In this document: positions 1-6,145 of the stretch, in pieces
Layout: each line of letters starts with the position of its first letter
How positions within the stretch are numbered: the first letter of the stretch is position 1
NCBI GenBank assembly: GCA_019415705.1
Contig: DXYS01000078.1
Coordinates: 14,258 to 38,169 of the forward strand
Direction of reading: 5' to 3'
From: Bacteroidales bacterium
GTDB taxonomy: Bacteria; Bacteroidota; Bacteroidia; Bacteroidales; Muribaculaceae
Length of the DNA: 23,912 nt
Position numbers and translations under genes: made by a program
Notes under the pieces: generated by a model
Seen by the model: only the letters and a program-made list of their open reading frames with translations
The model's database searches: none
What the model was told of the DNA's origin: nothing

Positions 1-839
1 AACTGCTCGAGACGATCACGCAGAGCGGCACCCTTCGGAAGCCAAAGAGGCAGACCTGCGCCGACATTCTGAGAGAATGCGAAGAGCTCCATCTCCTTAC
101 CGAGTTTGCGGTGGTCACGTTTCTTTGCCTCCTCAAGCATGACGAGATACTCATCGAGCATCTTCTTCTTGGGGAAAGAGATGCCGTAGACACGTACGAG
201 CTGATTGCGTTTCTCATCGCCGCGCCAGTATGCGCCTGCGAGCGATGTGATTTTGACAGCCTTGATGGGGTCGGTAGTAGGGATATGCGGACCACGGCAC
301 AAGTCTGTAAACGAGCCCTGTGTATATGTTGTGATGTGGCCGTCTTCGAGCTCTGAGATGAGTTCGCATTTATACTCCTCGCCACGGTCGCCGAATAGTT
401 TAAGAGCGTCAGCCTTTGAGATGTCTTTTCTGACAATCTCATTTTTCTGCTGAGCCAACTCAATCATTTTTTTCTCAATCTTGGCGAAGTCGGCAGAAGT
501 AATCTGATTCTCGCCCGGGTCGATGTCGTAGTAAAAACCATTCTCAACAGCCGGACCGATGCCGAATTTCACACCGGGATAGAGTTGCTGAAGGGCCTCG
601 GCCAGAAGGTGAGCCGAGCTGTGCCAGAAGGCGTGTTTACCCTCTGCATCGTCCCATTTGAAAAGTTTAAGGCTCGCATCGCTGTCGATAGGACGCGTGA
701 GATCCCACTCCTCGTCATTGACCGAAGCGGCAAGAACGTCCTGAGCGAGACGCGGGCTAATAGACTCGGCAATCTGAAGGGGCGTAACACCGGCCTCAAA
801 CTGCTTTACGCTATTATCAGGAAATGTAATGTTTATCAT
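1..839 (-). CDS. thrS: Threonyl-tRNA synthetase, N-terminal part (runs off the window)
   Basis: Charges tRNA-Thr with threonine in the cytoplasm. The 279 codons in the window start at the ATG at 837-839 (protein begins MINITFPDNSVKQF) and stay open to base 1, so the class II catalytic core and anticodon-binding domain lie outside. Residues 1-60 look like the TGS domain. The second additional (editing) domain follows, with zinc/editing residues H73 and H77 (HSSAH) and C181 and H185 (CRGPH), which match the spacing of the E. coli enzyme (H73, H77, C182, H186). The last visible residues enter the linker to the catalytic domain. It lies 88 bases downstream of folE on the same strand, with its own TATCTTTG element and a small hairpin in the gap, so it may be read separately from the folE operon. 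Identity is secure; only its end is unseen. Confidence 0.96.
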   Translation of the reverse strand, partial: MINITFPDNSVKQFEAGVTPLQIAESISPRLAQDVLAASVNDEEWDLTRPIDSDASLKLFKWDDAEGKHAFWHSSAHLLAEALQQLYPGVKFGIGPAVENGFYYDIDPGENQITSADFAKIEKKMIELAQQKNEIVRKDISKADALKLFGDRGEEYKCELISELEDGHITTYTQGSFTDLCRGPHIPTTDPIKAVKITSLAGAYWRGDEKRNQLVRVYGISFPKKKMLDEYLVMLEEAKKRDHRKLGKEMELFAFSQNVGAGLPLWLPKGAALRDRLEQ

Positions 840-903
840 GAGTTAATATGTTTATTATCAGCATCAAGGCCTGTCATCAGGCCATGTTGACGAAAGTCAG
901 CGG

Positions 904-911
904 CAAAGATA
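904..911 (-). promoter_or_regulatory. Putative -7 element for thrS
   Basis: Read on the minus strand this is TATCTTTG, a match to the Bacteroidota housekeeping -7 box TAnnTTTG. A second match, TAATTTTG, lies at 912-919. No TTTG at the ideal 19-21 base spacing was found (the nearest, at 937-940, is 17 bases from the second box). It would give a leader of about 60 bases containing a GGCCTG-ATGA-CAGGCC hairpin (about 868-885). Confidence 0.45.
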
Positions 912-927
912 CAAAATTATTTAAATT

Positions 928-1512
928 TTAAAAACTCAAACTGCGCATAAATTCGTCTCTGAGCAGATGATTTTCAGCGAAAACTCCGCAATAGTCGAGT
1001 GTGGTTGTCGACGAGTCCTGTTTCTCGACGCCGCGCATCTTCATGCAAAGATGCTGGGCATTGCAGACTGCGATGACGCCCTTGGCTCCGGCCGTGCGCA
1101 TAATCTCGTCGCAAATCTGGGCTGTTAGACGCTCCTGCACCTGCAAACGACGGGCGAAGACATTGACCACACGGGCCACCTTGCTGAGACCGATAATCTT
1201 GCCGTCAGGTATGTAACCGATGGAAATGCGACCGAAAAACGGGAGTATGTGATGCTCGCACATCGAGTAGAACTCGATGTCCTTGACAATCACCATCTGT
1301 GAGCCGTCATGGGCGAAGAGAGCCTGCTGCATAAGCTGCGAAGGGTCGACGCGATAGCCCTGCGTAAGATAATATAGGGCCTTGGCTGCGCGGACAGGCG
1401 TTTTGACAAGGCCTTCGCGCTCGGGGTCTTCGCCGAGCAGGGTAATAATTTCTTTGATATGTTGCGAAATCAGCTCGATGCGCTGTTGTGCATCGTCGTT
1501 TGATGTCATCAT
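928..1512 (-). CDS. folE: GTP cyclohydrolase I
   Basis: Converts GTP to 7,8-dihydroneopterin triphosphate, the first step of folate (and queuosine precursor) synthesis; the family is a cytoplasmic homodecamer. The 194-aa product is family-typical in its core. The zinc ligands are visible: C85 and H88 in SMCEHH and C156 in AQHLCMKMRG, exactly 25 residues below E. coli C110, H113 and C181. The GVEKQDSSTTT segment is also conserved. The protein is shorter at the N-terminus than E. coli FolE. Two ATGs in tandem (1510-1512 and 1507-1509) can serve as the start. The stop of the upstream SPOR gene is only 2 bases before this start, so the two are almost certainly co-transcribed and probably translationally coupled. 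Confidence 0.97.
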   Translation of the reverse strand: MMTSNDDAQQRIELISQHIKEIITLLGEDPEREGLVKTPVRAAKALYYLTQGYRVDPSQLMQQALFAHDGSQMVIVKDIEFYSMCEHHILPFFGRISIGYIPDGKIIGLSKVARVVNVFARRLQVQERLTAQICDEIMRTAGAKGVIAVCNAQHLCMKMRGVEKQDSSTTTLDYCGVFAENHLLRDEFMRSLSF

Positions 1513-1514
1513 TT

Positions 1515-2012
1515 TCAGTTTATATTGATGCGGTCTCTGACTATTCTTATCTGACGGGCCAGAGCGGGAAATGCATGTTTAATCTCGGCCATGGCCGACT
1601 CGGCCTCGCCGCGGCTGCGGAAATCACCGACCTTTACACGCCAGTAAGGCGAATTGAAACTCACGTAAGTCTTAAACTCGGGGAAACGCATCTCTATCTG
1701 ATGCTGGCGGTTGCGTGCCTCCTGTTTGGCAGTGCGCACATTATTGTCATCGAAGACCTGAATACGGTATCCGGCCTTGACACGATGTGCGACACGCGGC
1801 TCCGATGCTTCATCTTCGTCAGATTCGATTGCGGCACTCTCCGCTACGGCATGACGCAGGCGAGCCAACATTGACTCCGGCACGATGACCCTGACAGTGC
1901 TCTGAGGCTCATTGATGTGGGAAACTATAGTAGTGGAGTCAGCGTCGTCAGCAAAAGCCGCCGAAGCGCAAATTGACACTAATATGACAGATGCCGTTAG
2001 TCTGAGTTTCAT
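1515..2012 (-). CDS. Secreted SPOR-domain protein
   Basis: A 165-aa protein with a clear signal peptide (starts MKLRLTASV, cleavage likely after ASAAFA), then an acidic linker and a C-terminal SPOR-like domain from about GYRIQVFDD to the end (core YWRVKVGDFRS...A). SPOR domains bind glycan strands of peptidoglycan lacking stem peptides, so a periplasmic cell-wall role is likely, but the partner is unknown. An upstream in-frame ATG at 2069 exists; I chose 2012 because it starts a textbook signal peptide and leaves room for the promoter element at 2069-2076. The gene sits directly before folE, 2 bases apart. It has no amidase or other catalytic domain. Confidence 0.85.
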   Translation of the reverse strand: MKLRLTASVILVSICASAAFADDADSTTIVSHINEPQSTVRVIVPESMLARLRHAVAESAAIESDEDEASEPRVAHRVKAGYRIQVFDDNNVRTAKQEARNRQHQIEMRFPEFKTYVSFNSPYWRVKVGDFRSRGEAESAMAEIKHAFPALARQIRIVRDRININ

Positions 2013-2062
2013 GCCTTGTAATGTTAGTATTATGCTATTTCCCGTAGTCAATAGATATAAAT

Positions 2063-2098
2063 AGGCCACAAAGTTACAAAAAAGTAACTCCGCGGCCT
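2063..2098 (-). other. Interrupted inverted repeat between tpiA and the SPOR gene
   Basis: Two nested perfect arms: AGGCC (2063-2067) with GGCCT (2094-2098), and AGTTAC (2072-2077) with GTAACT (2084-2089) around a run of six A. Read on the minus strand it lies just after the tpiA stop and has a T6 loop. It could end tpiA transcripts or act on the promoter element it contains. It has no classic U-tract after the outer stem, so I do not call it a terminator. Confidence 0.4.
2069..2076 (-). promoter_or_regulatory. Putative -7 element for the SPOR-folE unit
   Basis: Minus-strand TAACTTTG fits TAnnTTTG and lies 57 bases before the chosen SPOR start. No TTTG box at 19-21 bases upstream was found. 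The element is embedded in one arm of the inverted repeat at 2063-2098. Confidence 0.4.
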
Positions 2099-2136
2099 AA
2101 TTTTTATGCTTATTTAGCTATTTGTCAGCCTGCAAA

Positions 2137-2895
2137 TCAGTTGAAAGCCTCGACAATGCCCATGAAATCGGCACATTTGAGCGAAGCACCGCCAATCAGA
2201 CCGCCGTCAACGTCAGGTTTGGCGAAAAGTTCGCTGGCGTTAGAAGGCTTGCAGCTGCCGCCGTAGAGAATCGATGTGTTCTCAGCGACCTCTTTGCCAT
2301 ATTTGCCGGCAATGACGCTGCGGATGTGGGCGTGCATGTCCTCGGCCTGATCAGCTGTGGCAGTCTTGCCTGTGCCGATAGCCCAGACGGGCTCATAAGC
2401 GAGAATGATTTTGCCGAAGTCTTTGGCTGACAGGTTGAAAAGGCCCTCCTCAATCTGACGGCTGACAACGTCGTTGTATGTACCGTTCTCACGCTCCTCG
2501 AGCACCTCACCGATGCAGAAGATGGGAGTCAGTTTGTTCTCGAGAGCGAGGGCCACTTTCTCGCGGAGAGTCTCTGAAGTCTCGCCGTAGTACTGGCGGC
2601 GCTCAGAGTGACCGAGGATAACATAAGTAGCACCTGTCGAAGCTACCATAGCGGCCGAAACCTCACCGGTGTAAGCACCTTTGGCATGGTCGGCGCAGTT
2701 CTCGGCGCCGAGACCGAGGATGGCACGGTCTGTTACGGCGTTAATTGATGCGAGATGTGTGAAGGGGACGCAGATGATAACGTCACAGTTGGTTTTGGCG
2801 CCTTTAAGAGCGGCGTTTACTTCCTCGGCAAGAGCTACACCCTCCTGAAGAGTGGTGTTCATTTTCCAGTTGCCGGCAACAATATTCTTTCTCAT
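2137..2895 (-). CDS. tpiA: Triosephosphate isomerase
   Basis: Interconverts dihydroxyacetone phosphate and glyceraldehyde 3-phosphate in glycolysis and gluconeogenesis; a cytoplasmic TIM-barrel dimer. The 252-aa length is normal. Active-site residues are visible: N9 and K11 (GNWKMN), H96 (ILGHSERR), catalytic E168 (AYEPVWAIGTGK, which also forms mobile loop 6) and the phosphate-binding YGGS near the C-terminus. Its start lies 46 bases downstream of the DoxX-family gene, and a TAACTTTG box overlaps the DoxX stop codon, so it may be both co-transcribed and separately initiated. Nothing about the protein is unusual. Confidence 0.98.
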   Translation of the reverse strand: MRKNIVAGNWKMNTTLQEGVALAEEVNAALKGAKTNCDVIICVPFTHLASINAVTDRAILGLGAENCADHAKGAYTGEVSAAMVASTGATYVILGHSERRQYYGETSETLREKVALALENKLTPIFCIGEVLEERENGTYNDVVSRQIEEGLFNLSAKDFGKIILAYEPVWAIGTGKTATADQAEDMHAHIRSVIAGKYGKEVAENTSILYGGSCKPSNASELFAKPDVDGGLIGGASLKCADFMGIVEAFN

Positions 2896-2936
2896 ATTAT
2901 AAAATTGGTTTAAACGATAATTCTTTTTTACGGGTG

Positions 2937-2944
2937 CAAAGTTA
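2937..2944 (-). promoter_or_regulatory. Possible -7 element for tpiA
   Basis: Minus-strand TAACTTTG; its TAA is the stop codon of the upstream DoxX-family gene. It matches the Bacteroidota -7 consensus, but no -33 TTTG is seen at normal spacing. It would give a leader of about 35 bases. Confidence 0.35.
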
Positions 2945-4216
2945 CGACTTTTTTGAGACTTTGCGATTTAAAATCGACTTCAATATTTTCGGAGGGAAAT
3001 TAAGCAAATATATCACTATCATCGAGAGTACATAGATAAGAGTAATCTCGAGATGCATGCGTTCGCCGTCTGAGGGTCGCAGATTCTCAATCATTTCGTC
3101 AGTGCTGTCACATTCAGTGAGCGCATCCGGCTCGATGGCCGCTAATGAGCGTTTCCACTCAACGACACCGTCACGCAAGAAAACCAGTGCGGCATCGCCT
3201 CTCACCAACTCTTTGAGTGAGGTGTCTTCCGCCGAGTATACGTCAAATGCGGGCAGCGCAAGCTCACTCCACCGCTCCAGATTCTCTCCGTCAGCGGCAA
3301 TAAGACCATCCATGTGACCGCCGCGTTTTTTCATAAGATCTGCAACTTCATTGACTAATCTCGCACGGGTCAGATAGTGGAATCCCGGGTCTGTAACGAC
3401 AAGAAACATATGCTCGCCATCGACCGTAAATATATCAGCGCTTATGTCTTCTTCGCCGTCATATACAGCAGGCCACGACATCTCCGACGACATATCATCC
3501 GACTCGACAGAGCGGACAAACGTCCATGTACTGTCAGGCAGCTCGTCCAATGCAAACGTCTCTTCCCTGCCCTCTTTTGTGTAGATAAACATCGCCTGCT
3601 CGTCAGTTGTGTCAGCATTGATCAACGCATTAAAATCAGTGCCGACAGGATATGGGCGGAAATCAATCAGCGGCTGCGAACGATAGCCGATGAAAGCGAG
3701 CGTGAACGGATAGACGAGCGACACGACAATCACGAGCCATTGGATATAAGGCGAAAATATACCCTTGATTTTCGCTCCATACATTATCAGGAAAACCAAT
3801 AGAGCGCTGAGGACTATATTCTTGATAAGTGTCGCCGCATTTGACAGCACGATGAAATCGCCGAAACAACCGCAATCTGACACGGGGTCAGCTACATATA
3901 TATATACGGTCAGAGGCAACATAAACGCCATCATCAGCGCACCAAACCACACTGACAAGCGCCTCAGGCAACCGGTGGCGATAAGTATGCCGGTAAGAAA
4001 CTCGATGCAGCTCAGAGCAATCGCCCCGCTCAGGGAAATCTCTCGGGCGACTTCCCAGCCCCAGACATTGAGATAATCGTCAATCTTAAAGACGAATCCC
4101 CAAGGGTCAATAGCCTTTGACCACCCGGAGATGATAAAAGTAAAACCGACCAAAAGCCTTGCGATAATAATCGCCGCTTTAAGCAGATGAAGCCGTTTAA
4201 GACGGATGTCACTCAT
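2942..4216 (-). CDS. DoxX/MauE-family membrane protein with C-terminal periplasmic domain
   Basis: A 424-aa inner-membrane protein. Residues 1-175 hold about five hydrophobic segments of the DoxX/MauE fold, including the motif DCGCFGD (114-120), typical of MauE-like redox partners. Residues of about 180-395 are soluble; the stretch near MFLVVTDPGFHYL to ALVFLRDG resembles a thioredoxin-like domain lacking a CxxC pair. A final membrane segment lies near residues 396-413. DoxX/MauE proteins handle electron or thiol transfer in other systems; the substrate here is unknown. Its start overlaps the stop of the DUF1599 gene by 8 bases (ATGAGTGA), which implies translational coupling. I recall the same order (DUF1599, DoxX, tpiA, SPOR, folE) from other Bacteroidales, but cannot check it here. 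Confidence 0.82.
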   Translation of the reverse strand: MSDIRLKRLHLLKAAIIIARLLVGFTFIISGWSKAIDPWGFVFKIDDYLNVWGWEVAREISLSGAIALSCIEFLTGILIATGCLRRLSVWFGALMMAFMLPLTVYIYVADPVSDCGCFGDFIVLSNAATLIKNIVLSALLVFLIMYGAKIKGIFSPYIQWLVIVVSLVYPFTLAFIGYRSQPLIDFRPYPVGTDFNALINADTTDEQAMFIYTKEGREETFALDELPDSTWTFVRSVESDDMSSEMSWPAVYDGEEDISADIFTVDGEHMFLVVTDPGFHYLTRARLVNEVADLMKKRGGHMDGLIAADGENLERWSELALPAFDVYSAEDTSLKELVRGDAALVFLRDGVVEWKRSLAAIEPDALTECDSTDEMIENLRPSDGERMHLEITLIYVLSMIVIYLLNFPPKILKSILNRKVSKKS

Positions 4217-4754
4217 CAGTCAGTTTAATAATGCCGAACACGGCATAGTTTATCATGTCAAGATAATTGGCATCAATGCCTTCGGACACTAATGTAGCTC
4301 CGTTATGATTCTCGATTTCCTTAGTGCGCTGCACTTTGGTGAGAATAAAATCGACATACGACAGTACTCTCATCATACGCCACGCCTCGTCATAGTCATG
4401 ATTTTTAGCAATCATCAGAGCGCGGGCTTTAGCTGCGATTTCATCATAAAGCCTGAGTGCCTCATCGTTGTCGATGTCCTTTGTATCAGCGAATCCGAGT
4501 TGCAATTGTATGATGCCGATTATGCCGTAATTGACAATTGCTATAAACTCAGGCAGTATGCCCTCTCCCACCTCGGTGTGGCCCTTGATCTGCAGCGAGC
4601 GGATGCGCTTGGCCTTGATATAAATCTGATCAGTAAGGGCGGCCGGACGCAATATGCGCCATGACGGGCCGTAATCCTTTAATTTCTTGATAAATATGTC
4701 GCGGCAGAGCGCGAGAGCTTTGTCAAACTGACTGTTTGTGTCTTCTGATGCCAT
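4209..4754 (-). CDS. DUF1599-domain protein with two tandem copies
   Basis: A 181-aa cytoplasmic protein built of two copies of the same helical unit. Copy one has KKLKDYGPSWRILRP, then EGILPEFIAIVNYGIIGIIQL. Copy two has IAKNHDYDEAWRMMRV, then EGIDANYLDMINYAVFGIIKL. The repeated acidic/KxxDY and EG...NY motifs fit DUF1599, which I recall as also being called nucleotide modification associated domain 1. Its biochemistry is not established, though an all-helical nucleotide-processing role is plausible. The longest reading frame begins at 4874; I chose the ATG at 4752-4754 (MASEDTNSQF) because the extension would cross the TACTTTTG promoter and the terminator hairpin. It is the first gene of the DoxX-tpiA-SPOR-folE cluster. 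Confidence 0.82.
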   Translation of the reverse strand: MASEDTNSQFDKALALCRDIFIKKLKDYGPSWRILRPAALTDQIYIKAKRIRSLQIKGHTEVGEGILPEFIAIVNYGIIGIIQLQLGFADTKDIDNDEALRLYDEIAAKARALMIAKNHDYDEAWRMMRVLSYVDFILTKVQRTKEIENHNGATLVSEGIDANYLDMINYAVFGIIKLTDE

Positions 4755-4775
4755 ATGGTTAGTAAATGTCTTGTG

Positions 4776-4806
4776 CAAAAGTAACAAATAATGCCAAACT
4801 GACAAA
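4776..4806 (-). promoter_or_regulatory. Bacteroidota-type promoter of the DUF1599-DoxX-tpiA cluster
   Basis: Read on the minus strand: TTTG (4806-4803), 19 bases, then TACTTTTG (4783-4776). Both boxes and the spacing fit the Bacteroides primary promoter (TTTG, 19-21, TAnnTTTG). It predicts a start near 4769 and a leader of about 15 bases to the ATG at 4754. This is the best housekeeping promoter in the window. Confidence 0.72.
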
Positions 4807-4820
4807 ATCAGTAAAGACAA

Positions 4821-4852
4821 GCGCCGGCCTCTCAATTGCGAGAGGCCGGCGC
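4821..4852 (-). terminator. Terminator after the gyrA-TPR unit
   Basis: A perfect 13-bp GC-rich stem (4821-4833 with 4840-4852) around a 6-base loop AATTGC, 43 bases downstream of the TPR gene stop. On the minus strand it is followed by a T-rich tract (TTGTCTTTACTGATTTTG). It separates the gyrA-TPR unit from the DUF1599 cluster promoter immediately after it. Confidence 0.85.
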
Positions 4853-4895
4853 CGTATTTACCACGGTAAATCAACAGAGGCGTTACCGTATGTTA

Positions 4896-6113
4896 TCAGT
4901 TCTGGAGACGCTGCTGGGTCTTCTCGAGATTTACTTCGTCCTTAAGGTTGTAGTAAACATTCTCAAGATATTTGAGAGCGTCTAAGTTCTCGTTATCAGC
5001 AGCGTAGGCTTTCTCGAGATATTCAGCTGCTTCAAGCAGCACGGGACGGATTTTATCACTGAAATATGCGTCAAGCAGAGCGGGATCAGACGGACCCTTG
5101 TCGCTGAGTTCGTAAGCATCTTCGCAGACGTCCTTGCCATAATAGAAGAGAGCCATGCTGTCGTCGGGCTTAAGCTCGATGGCTTTCTTGTATGCGTCTT
5201 TTGCGTCGGCACGTTTGTTGTCGTTGTCATAGATGACACCGAGCACAACGTAATACTGAGCATTCTGCGGGTCGTTGGCGATAGCCTGATTGATGGCCTG
5301 CAAAGCGTTGGGGAAGTCTTTCTTAATCAGATAATCATTGATGATATAACGGATATAGAGAGCATCCTCGCTGCCGTACATCGGGAGAGCCTCGCGGGCA
5401 AGCTCGAGCACGGTAACCGTATCCTCGGCCTGAGCAGCTACAGAGATTGCATAGTCATACAGATTCTTTTTTGTATAGCCGTGGGCTTTTGCGTTCATGA
5501 ACGAGTTAAGCGCATTTTTGAGCTCGTCAGCCTGCCATGCTGCGAGAGCCTGATTATACATGATTTCGCAGAGCAGAGTGTCGTGAGGAACGACGATGCC
5601 TTTATAGCGAGAAGCATCTTTGGTGATGTTGAGATAGATATCCCAGCATTTGTAGGCGCTCTTGAAGTCCTTGATGCCCCAGAGATCGATGGCGGTGTTG
5701 TTGTAGTCGCTGTAATGGCCGCCGATAGTCGAGAGGATATCTTTAGAATATTTGGGTTTTACTTTTCCTTTTGCGTCGGGCAGACTGTCTAACGGCAGAG
5801 CTTTCATAAAGAAATCATAGCCTTCGATAAGGTCTTTACCCATGGTTGCTACGCCATTCTCGGGGAGTTTGTTGAAAGCCTTGAGCTTGAAGAGCTCGTC
5901 AAACTGATCATAAGCGGCTTTGCCGGGAATGTAGTAGGTCTGCGCGAGCTTTTCAGTCTCGGGATTTGTAAAGGCAGGAGTGATGATTGACACAACTTTG
6001 TCAATACCTGCTTTGTCTTTCATGGCACGCTCAGCCTCCTTGAGTACACTTTGCTGGGCGAAAGCGGTGGCACCTGTAAGGATGGCAATCGCTAAGAGAC
6101 CAATTTTTTTCAT
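4896..6113 (-). CDS. Secreted TPR-repeat protein downstream of gyrA
   Basis: A 405-aa protein starting MKKIGLLAIAILTG with a signal peptide cleaved about after ATAFA, so periplasmic or outer-membrane associated; there is no lipobox cysteine. The mature part is helical. Clear tetratricopeptide units lie near residues 180-235 (YNQALAAWQADELKNALNSF) and 250-330 (PNALQAINQAIANDPQNAQYY; ADAKDAYKKAIELKPDDSMALF), so it probably serves as a protein-protein scaffold. No enzyme motif was seen. It starts 32 bases after the gyrA stop with no terminator between, so both are likely on one transcript ending at 4821-4852. The function is unknown. Confidence 0.85.
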   Translation of the reverse strand: MKKIGLLAIAILTGATAFAQQSVLKEAERAMKDKAGIDKVVSIITPAFTNPETEKLAQTYYIPGKAAYDQFDELFKLKAFNKLPENGVATMGKDLIEGYDFFMKALPLDSLPDAKGKVKPKYSKDILSTIGGHYSDYNNTAIDLWGIKDFKSAYKCWDIYLNITKDASRYKGIVVPHDTLLCEIMYNQALAAWQADELKNALNSFMNAKAHGYTKKNLYDYAISVAAQAEDTVTVLELAREALPMYGSEDALYIRYIINDYLIKKDFPNALQAINQAIANDPQNAQYYVVLGVIYDNDNKRADAKDAYKKAIELKPDDSMALFYYGKDVCEDAYELSDKGPSDPALLDAYFSDKIRPVLLEAAEYLEKAYAADNENLDALKYLENVYYNLKDEVNLEKTQQRLQN

Positions 6114-6145
6114 AAGTTGTTAGTTAGAGGTGTATATTAGGTTAT

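Noticed and set aside
4755..4874. Upstream extension of the DUF1599 protein to the ATG at 4874
   Set aside because: It would translate through the terminator hairpin and the promoter boxes, and the added residues are not family-like.
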